In this document: positions 47,601 to 57,557 of the stretch, piece by piece
Position numbering within the stretch: the first letter of the stretch is position 1
Layout: each line of letters starts with the position of its first letter
Source: Myoxocephalus aenaeus
Lineage: Eukaryota; Chordata; Actinopteri; Perciformes; Cottidae
DNA: 64,000 bases
Assembly (NCBI GenBank): GCA_038501785.1
Contig: JBAMJR010000187.1
Coordinates: 440,501-504,500, forward strand
Direction: 5' to 3'
Translations under genes and position numbers: made by a program
Notes under the pieces: generated by a model
Databases searched by the model: none
Told to the model about the DNA's origin: nothing
The model's input: only the letters and a program-made list of their open reading frames with translations

Positions 47601-50600
47601 CTGCTGAGGCCGGACAACCTCCCCAGTTATCATTGTTATTCGTGTAGAGTTTGGTCAAGTGATTACCAATAGCAACCAGCTAGCTTTAACCTGAGCAGAA
47701 GTCTAATCAGCAGAGTGATTGGAAACACCTGTGTTCATGGAGGGTTAGCTGAGGACTGGAGGCAGCATGCTCTGACTTTGCTGACATACTATGATATTGA
47801 TTTTGACTTCCTATACTATGACTCTTTATAGACTTTATGACATACTATACAAAGTTAAAGATGAAATTAATTGATATCATTATTATTATTATTTAAAGAT
47901 TTTCCATAGATATCACAATTATTATCACAGAATTGTTTTTGCAGTGCAATTGCAATGTGATTTTTGGAAACTAATGGAGGTCAATGACACTGCGGAATAA
48001 GCGATCAATCTTTAGCTGCACAAACAATACTTGTTCGTACTTGTTTGTTGTCTTTTCATGGGATTTGTTGGCGATAAGAAAAATAGAGCAGTCTCCACAT
48101 CTCCAGTCTTATCCTGTGAGTAATGGGGATGGTAAAGAAGGCCCAGTGTCGACCAAGAACAATCTCCAGAGATTATGGAGCTCATCTGGCTTGTGAACGC
48201 CTCGGACTCCCCCAGGAGAGGCCGGAAAACGATTCTGGCGAGAGGGATGACTGGAATACTTAGCCTAACCTGCTGCCACCACGACCCGGCCCAGGATAAG
48301 CGACAGAAAATGATCAGATAGATGATGAAGAGAGCCTCTTATGTGCATCTGTCCATGAGATTAAACACTAAAGTCTGAGCAGTCCCAGTCTGCAGTAAAG
48401 CTCTGTGAGGTTTTCATGATTTTGGCAAAGTAATTCCATGACTCAGCCTCCTAGACTGGGAGACTCCACACTCGAGGGCTGCAGAGAGGAGGTGGTGTTA
48501 CTCTGCTCTCTGTCGTGCAGATAAGTGTGTATTTCCACTCGGTGTAACTGTGCTTGGGACATGAGTTATGTTTAAAGAGTTGCACTCTCGCCAAATAAGG
48601 GAAAACGACACTGGACTATGTCTTTAGTGCTAATGTTAGCATGCTTACCGGTAAACTAAGATGGTAAACATGATGGTAAGGATTGCCTGTTAAACATCAG
48701 CATGTTAGCATATTTACATTTATAGTGTCTTTTTTTTTTTTCAATTGCAAAACCTCACTCAATCTCAGGTGGAGGCATATTTTTGAGGGGGTCATCGAAA
48801 CCACAATCTCTTTTGGAGGAAAATATGCATTGATTGAGAATAGTCTCGGCCAGCAGTGGCAGGAAGAGGTGTGAAGGGGGTCGACCTAACGTGTGGTTAA
48901 CGTGGTAATGAGCAACACCTCCCAGGCTTCAGGGTTATCCTCGACGCAGATAATGGCGGGCGATGGGGACCATGAGGCTGCCGAGCGGTGTCATTAGCGA
49001 GGCCGGCACACAACAGGCCAGTTTGTCTGGGACTCGTACGATAAATGATAGTCGCTCACTCGCATAGTGTCGTGTGAAGGTTGATGAGCTGCATGCTGGC
49101 ACAATCTGAAGTAACACAACCCTGGGATTAACTTTATTTTCTTTAGTAGATCACATGCTCGTATGCGAGGTCAGGGATCTGTGTGCAGGAAAGTAATTGT
49201 CACTTCCCTATCATCACAAAGGGAGTGTGTCCTTTTCTGTGGAGTGTAAGAGAAATTGTTTGTTTACATCAGATAAGTTTAGTTTCAGGAGCTGGGGAGG
49301 AGGGGGGGGGGTTATAATAGCAGGGCACTTGCTCCCTTCCTGTTGTGCGTTTTGCAGGAAGGAAGTTGCCGGGTCACTCCAGGCTGCTGGTGGCTGATTG
49401 GTCGGAGGAGGATGTGCAGACTTGGCTGTGTGAGGAAGGACTGCAGGAGCTCGTCAGCGTCTTTAAAGCCAACAACATCGACGGAGCAGAGCTCAGCCGG
49501 CTGAACAAGGAAACAGCAGCAGAGCTGGGAATTGGTGAGGACGGAATATAAAACACAATCACGCACATTAGTGTACAGTACACACGCACAGGGACCCTGG
49601 GACTCAGTGTTTGTGTGGAGATTTACTGTTTGATCCTAAAACATGACAAGCTTCAATTGGATAGCATGACATAAGCCGCTTCTTTTTTTTATTTATTGAC
49701 GCTCTGTTTTTTTTTTTTTCCCTCACAACTCTTCCCCAAACAGTGATCTGATTTAGGGACGTGGCGCTGCAACGTTTCTATCTGCTTATACAATCACAAA
49801 TCACGCTGGGAGGACAGTACCCCACGGGATGACCTTTACGTCACAAACAATGATAATCCCTCTGAAAATAAGATTAGTCCCTCCAGGGTCGTCCAAGGTC
49901 TCGGTGTGGAAAGTCACTGTTCAACCTGCATCCAGGAGGCAAGCAGAGTACAGTAGCTCACAATGTCCAGATTGTTTCACTTACTTTACTCTGTTTCTCA
50001 CAGGGTTTTTACACCTCCGTTTTTATACACATTAAACAAAGGAAATGTATGTTAATGCATAAATGTTGTTAGCTTTTGCTAACTCTGGCACCAGGTGTCC
50101 AAAATGATGTAGGTTTACGGGTAAAACTAATTTGTCCAGGCACCCTTTGCATAAGATTCACACCTGTGCCCCCGTTATGCACATTACTATCTATTACACA
50201 ATTCCACCATTATTGAATATTTCAGGAACCATATCAAAATCATCAACCATTCTATGATTTTAGTTCAAACACTTTAAATAGAGTATACAAAGTGTTTTAC
50301 AATAAAAGAATAAAACAGTGAAAACAATATTAATGATAATACATAATTTATAAATGCACCTTCAATTGACATCTTATGAATCCAGACTGCTCCTCCAGAC
50401 CGCGCTCCTGACCCCCAACAGAGCTCTGAAGATGGCGATAACACGATGGAAGCAGAGCAAGTAGACAGCAGCTCATTTTAGCTTGTTAGTCAACTAAACA
50501 GGAGCGTTATCGTTATACTGGAACTGCTCATCTAATAAGAAGTGCTCTAATTATAATTGAGTAATTACTAACAATAAAGATGAGTTCAGGGTGTAACTCG

Positions 50601-53384
50601 GTACAAAATAATCAGTATCCAAAATCTCAAATAAGTTAACATATTTACTTAGTAAAGAGTCCTGTTTAGCAACATATCTGCATACCTGCTAATTGTAAGG
50701 CATTATTATTATACTGTATATGTAATGATACGATCACTTGAAGCAACACTATGTAACTGAATTTGAAATAACGCATTTTCAATTGACATCTTATGAATCC
50801 AGACTGCAACAATGTGTTTTGATCTCTCACCTTATTTCCCACAGTCCTGTGTGTTTGCACACCTGGTCAAACGTTTGCTAAACGTTCACACATCCTCACT
50901 GCAAATTAAGACCTGATAACCTTTCCGCTTAAATAACACATTTTGATAATTGCTAACCTTGTATTTCGTCTCCTTGGTGTGTGTGCTTTCTTGTTAGTAT
51001 TTCAGCAGTTAGTTTCTTAAATTCTTATTTCCCCACACAGTTTTGAGGAGAACTCAGCAGACAGTTGACACACTGCATGAATGCCATAATGCCCAGAAAA
51101 GCCGTCTTTAGTCTGATTACGGTGCTCTGTGCCGACTGTAATCATGTAACTGGCTGCACCACAGGCCCGCCCTTAATCACAGTAGAAACGCCCTTCTGGC
51201 TATTGTTGTTTGCTTTAATTGGACAGCAGTAGACACAGTAAAAAAAACAACAGTACAGCAGACTTCCCTCGCATGCTGCTTAGTTATGCTCTAGGGTTGT
51301 TGTGCTCTATTCTATGGACCGAGCGTCTCTTTCCCATGTTTAGTATTGAAGACGCCTCTCATCATTACCACAGAATAAGGACTGAGGAAACAGCAGATTG
51401 CCACATTCCCTGTGCAACAACTATCATTTTTCATGCATGCTGTTTGTTCAAAATGAGTATGCGTGCTTAGACACACACTTACACACACTTACACACACAG
51501 AAAATTAGATTCAAGCTCACTTTACTTAATGAAATATTCATGAATCTTTGAGTAAGGGGGGGGGTAGTTCCTCTCGGATATAATTCAGTGTCCCTCTGTG
51601 GAGACAGCCTTATTCTGCAGTTTTACTGTAGCGTCTCATCAAATTATCAATCTAAATGTAAAGTGGACCGTATAGTACTAATGGCTTCAGTCCTTGTGAA
51701 ATATGTGGGAACTTATGGAAATCTTAACCCTTATAGAGCTGTTAAGTGCCGTTTTTCTATCCAAGAGTAATTTATTGGATGAATAGAAGGTCGTAATAGG
51801 TTCCACGTGTTTCATTGGGAGAAGACATTTTGATTGAGCAACATCACTTTTCCTGTCGGATTCAAGGTATTTATGATTGTGACAGCAAGCTTCCACCGCT
51901 TCCTGTTTTACTTTAAAGTGTAATGCAGGATGTTCAAGGCACCGAGTTCATCGAGGTAGCCAGCCTTTGTCATGTGTACTTGAATGCTTCATGGCTCTCT
52001 CCTACAGTATTGGGGGAAGAGTTTGAGTACACACGTTCAAAAAACTTTAATTCAAATTACTAGACATACTCTAGTATTCTAAACAAAAATATACAACATA
52101 TATCCAGAAGTCTCTTCCATATGTGTTAAAAGCACAAATTGTCATCAAATCCGAACACAATACAGCTCAGAAACTCTAGCGACCATTGAGGACATTGAGG
52201 TCATCATGTCTGTGTTTTTGGGGGAATTTAGGGTTTTTAGTAACATGGCAGAGATTACATTCTGTATTGGTGGATATGTTATGGGTTGATTCCAGTAGTT
52301 TTTAAACTGAAACTATTCAATTAAAAAAAGTAAAAAAAAAAAATTGAACGGAATAGATAAAATAATGAAGACATTTTGACCCCCCCCCAAAAAAAAATAC
52401 CTGAATGAAAAAAGTAGATATATATTATTAAATTCAACTGCTAATGTTATACCCTTGAAGATTGAATGTTTAAAAAAAAACTGAACATGATATATTATTG
52501 AGCAACGTCTCACTACATGTCTTGCAGTTTGAAACTACACCGTGAAATATTGCAAGTATCATAGAAATATAATATATGTGGAAACGGATGGAATGGTGCG
52601 ATAGGACGGATTGCCTAGTTACCGGATACATTTACAGAATATCTCTTGGCTCAATAGAAACAATATATTTGAGACAAAATCGCTTCAGGATTTTAAAAAG
52701 CTGGCCTGAATGAGTTTCTACTGCAGCTGCCCTCATTCACCGTATCTCTGACCTGCCGCTTTACACACGGACACACACCAATCATGAGGCTGTAAAAGTC
52801 CTCCCTCCATTCAAGCAGGTGGGGAAATTTGCAGTTGATGACAAACTCAAAGGGTGCTGTCAGTGGGCAGAGACATGCAGCTGTGTGCAGAGCAACTTGT
52901 TCCTCCTTTGGCCCTTCTTAAATATTTTTAACTACAACCCACGCAAACTCCTCAGGGGAGACACCTTGCATGAGTTGTGAGGCAATCATCACGCAGTAAA
53001 CATGTCTGGCGTTTGTGTCTATGCACAGATGGATTCCGCGGAGATCCAGATTTATTCCTGCCTTTGTTTTATCTTAGAGGCCAGAGAGAGGACAAAGTCA
53101 GTCTGTCGAGTGATGTCGCTGATTCTGTTCAACGGGAAAAACACTGATGCATCTTTAGTGGAGCAACATTATTGTTCAATAGATTTGAGATGGTTTATGT
53201 GAAATACTGGACTCTTTTAAGACTGGCCTAAACACCTTTTTATTCAAGAAGGCGTTCTTGACTTTATTGTTTATTATAGTTTGTTTTAACTATGTTTTAA
53301 TTTGTTTTACTATATATTGTCTCTGTGGCAAGAAGTTTGTTTGAAAGAAAAGTGCGGTACAAATTAAATGCATCATCATCATCA

Positions 53385-53424
<40 letters not shown>

Positions 53425-53922
53425 ATACTCAGTCAGTAAAGGAATGGATACAAATCATCTTTGCATCACTAAGTTTCAAGTGTTACGAGAAATTGCACTG
53501 CATGTATTGCAAGTACCAGTTTCACTAAACGGTGTGTTGGTTTCTCAGAGTCAGTGGGCCTCCGCGGTCGTCTCCTGAAGAAAATCGAGGCCTTGAAAGC
53601 GGAGCCGAGTGGTTCCGCTGCCCCAGATGAGTTCCTGTGTCCAATCACCAGAGAGCTGATGAAGGATCCAGTCATCGCTGCAGGTTAGACAGCAAATGCA
53701 GAGAAACCTGCCCAATGTGTCGGTGTGTGTGTGTGTGTATAAGGCGTCACAATGTGCGTCTGCTCCACAGATGGGTTTTCCTACGAGCGAGAAGCCATTG
53801 AGATCTGGGTCAGGGGCAAAAACAAAAGCAGCCCCATGACGAACCTGCTGCTCCAGACCGCGCTCCTGACCCCCAACAGAGCTCTGAAGATGGCGATAAC
53901 ACGATGGAAGCAGAGCAAGTAG
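41000..53922 (+). CDS. wdsub1: wdsub1: WD repeat, SAM and U-box domain-containing protein 1, complete CDS in 11 exons
   Basis: Predicted E3 ubiquitin ligase of the U-box class, with a WD40 propeller and SAM domain for partner binding; substrates are not established to my knowledge. Exons: 41000-41397, 42260-42447, 43249-43335, 44822-44915, 45387-45420, 45578-45618, 45986-46092, 46659-46688, 49358-49534, 53549-53683, 53771-53922. All are GT-AG with matching phases, giving 480 residues (human about 476). Seven WD blades can be followed by their D-x-x-(L/V)-x-(V/L)-(W/Y) ends, such as GDKTLRVY, CDGTVALWD, GDLKLWD, VDKSVAVYD and MDRTVIVW. SAM covers ~341-390 and U-box ~412-480. The start ATG at 41000 has A at -3 and opens MVSILCALRHHADEVSGC, matching the family. 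Exon 8 could start at 46656 (NAGNAG). The most upstream in-frame reading agrees with the human start. Confidence 0.95.
41398..42259 (+). other. wdsub1: wdsub1 intron 1
   Basis: 862 bp, AT-rich, with no repeat that I recognise and no coding signal. The open frame running from exon 1 into this intron terminates at about 41560. Confidence 0.8.
42462..42915 (+). repeat. Teleost repeat with TTAAAGGGTCAGTTCACCC terminus, interrupted by a second element
   Basis: The left end TTTAAAGGGTCAGTTCACCC (42462-42481) and right end GGGTGAACTAGTC (42903-42915) share the inverted terminal core AGTTCACCC/GGGTGAACT. The left end continues CAAATCAACAGCACATTTTT as in an abundant fish element. Its middle is occupied by another repeat (42593-42780). 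Located in wdsub1 intron 2. Confidence 0.55.
42593..42780. repeat. Diverged MITE copy nested in wdsub1 intron 2
   Basis: AAGACATTTATCAAGCAAAA, TGCCAAACCTGCTC, ATCTTTGGGTTTTGGACAAA and AACAAGCAGATTGAAGAC follow the order of a common fish non-autonomous DNA transposon, probably the same superfamily as the element at 17888. It appears inserted into the element spanning 42462-42915. Confidence 0.6.
43336..44821 (+). other. wdsub1: wdsub1 intron 3
   Basis: 1.49 kb. It contains a (GT)~28 microsatellite at 44616-44671 followed by a GGTTAAG...AAGTCTCCAGGAAATGAAT stretch typical of sequence flanking fish GT repeats. Nothing coding is recognised. Confidence 0.7.
44616..44671. repeat. (GT)~28 microsatellite
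   Basis: Uninterrupted GT array in wdsub1 intron 3, about 150 bp before exon 4. A short (AC)8-type run follows exon 4 at 44934-44950. Confidence 0.97.
46855..47130. repeat. Probable dispersed teleost repeat copy
   Basis: TTTAAAGGATAAGGCTCCC, GACTAAACCAACACTGTG, CTGTCTCTTAATACCTTCC, TGTAAATGCATCACAGATAT and GGTGTTAGCTAGCACTGTGA follow a repeat order I associate with percomorph fish genomes. The match is from memory and the copy is diverged. Located in wdsub1 intron 8. Confidence 0.45.
47215..47332. repeat. Dispersed repeat copy 1 ('AACATTAGCATGTTAGC' type)
   Basis: TAACTAAGATGGCGGTAAAC, TGCTAAACATTAGCATGTTAG and CAAAGCTCTGCTGAGCCGCTA are hallmarks of a common teleost interspersed repeat. A second partial copy lies 1.3 kb downstream. 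Located in wdsub1 intron 8. Confidence 0.6.
48628..48722. repeat. Dispersed repeat copy 2 ('AACATCAGCATGTTAGC' type)
   Basis: GTTAGCATGCTTACCGGTAA, AAGATGGTAAACATGATGG and AAACATCAGCATGTTAGCAT match the element at 47215, in the same orientation. Partial copy in wdsub1 intron 8. Confidence 0.6.
49358..49534 (+). other. wdsub1: wdsub1 exon 9: SAM domain
   Basis: Encodes VADWSEEDVQTWLCEEGLQ, LVSVFKANNIDGAELSRL and NKETAAELGI, the five-helix sterile alpha motif layout with the usual W-S-x-x-D-V-x-x-W-L start and (N)IDG-x-x-L turn. SAM domains mediate homo- or heteromeric protein interaction. The exon is phase 1 at both ends. The domain's last helix continues into exon 10 (ESVGLRGRLLKKIEAL). Confidence 0.92.
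50361..50807 (+). pseudogene. wdsub1: Inserted partial copy of the wdsub1 terminal exon and 3'UTR, flanked by 30-bp direct repeats
   Basis: Sequence from about 50387 to 50778 matches 53845 to about 54237, covering the last ~26 codons of wdsub1, its stop and ~315 bp of 3'UTR. I count about four differences, including a missing GA dinucleotide just after the stop. The copy is flanked by identical 30-bp direct repeats (50361-50390 and 50778-50807; begins TTCAATTGAC, ends CCAGACTGC) that are absent around the source. It has the same orientation as the gene and no poly(A) tail. The U-box core is not copied, so it is a non-functional fragment, but it brings an AATAAA signal (50573-50578) into intron 9. 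Confidence 0.92.
53205..53424 (+). repeat. Degraded LINE-like 3' tail with (CAT)n(ATT)n microsatellite
   Basis: The end GAAAAGTGCGGTACAAATTAA followed by (CAT)5(ATT)~16 resembles the 3' terminus of fish L2/Rex-type LINEs, which typically finish GAAAAGTGCTATATAAATAAA plus a short tandem repeat. Upstream, ACCTTTTTATTCAAGAAGGC resembles the end of the reverse-transcriptase frame in such elements. No usable ORF remains. Confidence 0.55.
53549..53922 (+). other. wdsub1: wdsub1 exons 10-11: U-box domain
   Basis: Exon 10 ends with APDEFLCPITRELMKDPVIA and exon 11 (53771-53922) continues DGFSYEREAIEIWV, then SSPMTNLLL and the C-terminal helix (NRALKMAITRW). This is the E2-recruiting U-box, a RING-like fold without zinc ligands. 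The hallmark I/C-P-I-T, M-x-D-P-V and D-G-x-(S/T)-Y-E elements are all present. The stop TAG is at 53920-53922. Confidence 0.95.
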
Positions 53923-55930
53923 AGACAGCAGCTCATTTTAGCTTGTTAGTCAACTAAACAGGAGCGTTATCGTTATACTGGAACTGCTCATCTAATAAGA
54001 AGTGCTCTAATTATAATTGAGTAATTACTAACAATAAAGATGAGTTCAGGGTGTAACTCGGTACAAAATAATCAGTATCCAAAATCTCAGATAAGTTAAC
54101 ATATTTACTTAGTAAAGAGTCCTGTTTAGCAACACATCTGCATACCTGCTAATTGTAAGGCATTATTATTATACTGTATATGTAATGATACGATCACTTG
54201 AAGCAACACTATGTAACTGAATTTGAAATAACGCATTTCCTCTAATTGAATTCACAATAAACTAAATGCGCCACTGTTCAATACACTCAAGAGTAGCGTA
54301 TGACTGTTATCTACTTGTGCTGCTGTTAGCTTGTGTTTTAGCATCTTCCATTATCCGATAATAAATGGTCACTTGTGCTATTCTTTCTGACAAATGAAAA
54401 GTTCAATTCAGAAACAATAAAGAAAATCCTTAATCTAATCATTACACTAGAGTGCACTGTAGTTACTGCAGGTCTGATATGACCATCAAGCGGTGGCTGA
54501 TGTTATCAAAGGTTGTTGACATGACGCTTCTCTACTGTTGACCTACATTTAAGCATTTCACACAGTTTATCCTAAATGGAAATACAAAACGCAAACACTG
54601 AAATTAATTGAAATCCATGTGCCATTTTTCTGTAATTCCCATTTGTGGCCACAGAGGCCGCAAATCTTCGTCACGCTTTATTGATCCTTTTTGGAAGCGA
54701 CCAAGCGGCCGTATAATGTTTACGCTCCTTCAGGCTCATGACGATCATCAAGTCCTCTTAACTTGGGCAGACTTGTGTTTGAGAATAAAAGTCAGCAGAC
54801 CTGTTAGTTTGTTCCTCAGTGGGTCTTTATTTCTCTCTCCCATGGTGGCTATGGCAGTAATGTTCTATTACAGTATGTGATCACAGCTAATAAAGCTCAC
54901 AATACTGAAAACATGGCAACAATTGCATTTAACGTACATAAAATAGAGCGGATGGCACCGGCCCCAAAACCGTTTTTTACTCTGTAATATAAACTGCAAT
55001 TGTAGCATACAATTAAACTCATCGTTATTGAGAATCATTAAATGTCTTATTAGCTGTGCAAAAATAACTATATAAAATATATTGCTTTTACAATTAACGA
55101 AGCCATTGGCGCTGTAAATAAATTAAACTAGACAGCAACAACAAGCTGATACAGAACGGATTTCAATTCAAAGTTAATGGTGATTTATATAATGTACAAA
55201 CACATTTAACAAATGTTTTTTTAAGAACCTTTAACACCTTTTAAACAACATTGTGCATAAAACTCAAAATACACAAGTCTCAATTTGTCAATACACTTAA
55301 CATAGATCTTCACAGAAAAGAAGGAAAAATACATATTTATATAATATACACAAGAGGATCTATAACATCCTTCGTAAAACACAGGAATGCCCGTCCTTTT
55401 AGACTTTCTTACACCTTCACTTTCCTCTTCCTTATCTCTCTTCTCTCAGCACCATGGACGTAATGAACACAGTTCAAACCCCATTTCACTCACCATAAAC
55501 GGTTCTGTAATAACATTATGCTGTAACTGAATATGTTGTTTAAGCACTTGCGCGGCCTAAGTGTGTATAAAGTGCTCATTGTCACGTTGCGTTGATGAGG
55601 ACTGTACACTACATGTCCAAATACTTCCTTCAGTGCAATGTCTCCAGCTTGGCTGAATGACGGCCGACATGTTGTCATGTAACAGAAGCGGACAGCCACA
55701 AGCGACGGGTCGGGAGGAGAACAATCTGGAGCATTCGGTACGCTGCCTGCAGTCTGTATTCACACGGGGAAAACAAACGGCTTGCAGACTGTACTTCATG
55801 CAAGGCTTAAAAAGAGAGACGATTGTGTTCGGGGTTGGTTTAAAACAATAATAATTAAACAACTCTTCACTTGAGATTTTTGCTTGTTGCGTGTGCGCTG
55901 TGGACTGTATGAAAGATAAAACAAACATCT
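53923..55930. other. Convergent 3' region of wdsub1 (+) and tanc1 (-)
   Basis: About 2 kb separate the two stop codons. Plus-strand AATAAA signals for wdsub1 are at 54033-54038, 54416-54421 and 54889-54894. Minus-strand AATAAA candidates (TTTATT on plus) for tanc1 are at 54826-54831 and 54677-54682. The annotated 3'UTRs may therefore overlap in antisense. The first ~315 bp are the source of the intron-9 copy. No other gene is recognised. Confidence 0.6.
54033..54038 (+). terminator. wdsub1: Candidate proximal poly(A) signal of wdsub1
   Basis: Canonical AATAAA (ACAATAAAGATG) about 110 bp past the stop codon. It is duplicated in the inserted copy at 50573-50578. Alternatives downstream are at 54416 and 54889. 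Which signal is used cannot be told from sequence. Confidence 0.4.
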
Positions 55931-57557
55931 CTACACATTCGACTCTATAAACGATCGCTTTGGTTTCATTGAAGCTCCGTGGATGGCAGGATTATCTCGG
56001 GCGAGGCCAGGCTGCTTGGGTTTACTGTCCATGAACGAGTGCGGCATCGCCAGTGCTGGCTTGGACTCTTTGTAACAGTTGGCGGCTTGGCAGAACTTCT
56101 CTGTGAATTCCTTGGCGTGCATGCCGTTTTGTAAGCTACTCATTGCCATAGCACCCTGAGGTGGTGGAGGTTTGTGCTGCTCCTGGTAAGTGCTCACTGT
56201 TTTGGCGTAAGGCAGCTCGCAGTCGACAGGCAGCAGGGCCATCGCCGACACGTTGTGACACACTAGACCGTCGGACGAGTGGTTCAGCCAGCTGCGACCC
56301 GCAGAATGCAGACTCGGGTAACTTTGCAAACCGTGCTGCTGCTGTTGGAGCTGCTGCTGCTGTTGGAGCTGCTGGATTTGCTGCTGCTGCTGGAGAAAGC
56401 GTGCCGTCTTGTCAATGATGCCCATGAAGGGTCTGGGTTTGTACTCTGCTGCAGAACTGGCCTGTTGGCTGTGCTTTGTTTTGTCAGAGATCTTGGTGCG
56501 GACATCAGGTCCCAGCTTGCCGCTGTCCGATAGGCTGCTGCTGGACGCCAGGCTACTGGTGGAACTGGACACGCGCATGCTGCTGCTGCTGCCGCCTCCC
56601 TGTGATCCTATTGCGCCGCACATCCCTTCCTTTCCTGGCTCAATGTGGTTGCCCTGAGGTCCGGGCCCAGAGCAGGCCAAACCATCCAGGGAGGACGCAG
56701 AGTGGACAGACAGCCGGTCTTGGCCCTGAGCCTTGGAGCTGCTGCAGGATAAGTAGGAAACCTGGGAGGAATGAAGGCTCTCGTTTTCACAACTGTGGCC
56801 CGTAGAGGTGGAGGCAGCCGCCAGCGACATGCGGTTCCCGTACACGGGCTCGTCGGCTGGGAGCGGCAGAGGGCTGATGTCGATGCCTGGGCCGGGCCTC
56901 AGGATACTGGACATGTGTCGGCTCGGTAAGGGACTGGAGGGAGCGTACTGAGATTTGGCCCCTGTCACGCGGCCCCCCACGGCTCCTCCCCCGGCCTGCA
57001 TTGAGCTCATATGCTGGTTGGTCTTGACTATCTGGGCTTGCTTGGTTGGCTGCAGGACCAGGCCCTGTTGGGCCAGCGCCTCCCGGTGCTCTCGAGGGTA
57101 CCGGTGGAGGGGCAGCCTGCTGGGGCCCGGCGGTGAGCTGGGGCTCAGACTCTGAGGGCCCAAACTATTGCTGACGGGCTCAGAGGGTAAGACTCTGTTG
57201 TAGGAATAACTGTTCTGTGACCAGCAGGCTTCAGTTGGTCTGTCGTGCAGAGAGACATCAACCTCCTCGTCTTCCTCCTCCTCCTCCTCTTCCTCCAGGA
57301 TGTCTCTTTGTCCTTCCACGCTCCTGGCAAGGCTGTGCTCTGAAGGGTCCTCCTGTCCTTCGTCTTGCTCCTGGTCAGACTCGTGACCTCCAGAAGCCTG
57401 GCTGGAAGCAGCTGCAGCTCCAGCGACTCCTTTAGTCTGAGCGCGCTGCATCTGTTTACACTCGTCTTCTACTCGAGCCAGCAAACGGCGGATTTCCCGG
57501 TTATTGGGGCACAGCTTGGCTGCTTCATGCAGGTCAGCCAGGGCCGCCGTAAACTGC
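55931..57557 (-). other. tanc1: tanc1 last exon: TPR end, disordered tail, poly-Gln and PDZ ligand
   Basis: This 1,627-bp exon starts by finishing the last TPR ([19 protein letters not shown]). It then encodes an E8-type acidic run (~57253-57300), long Ser/Pro/Gly-rich sequence, [13 protein letters not shown], and a Gln-rich segment from CAG-type codons (plus 56325-56400). It ends ESNV, a class I (S/T-x-V) PDZ-binding motif. The stop is TAG at 55933-55931. Confidence 0.93.

Larger units (their letters stand above)
49535..53548 (+). other. wdsub1: wdsub1 intron 9 (4.0 kb)
   Basis: The largest wdsub1 intron, between the SAM and U-box exons. It holds the inserted copy of the gene's own terminal exon/3'UTR (50361-50807) and a LINE-like 3' tail with a trinucleotide repeat (53205-53424). 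It also has A-rich and C10A9 runs around 52320-52400 and a short (ACACACTT)n run near 51470. Nothing else coding is recognised. Confidence 0.8.

Noticed and set aside
56161..57435. Several plus-strand frames of 60-109 codons opposite the tanc1 last exon
   Set aside because: They are antisense shadows of the GC-rich tanc1 coding exon, full of LLLLE/Leu runs complementary to the Gln codons.
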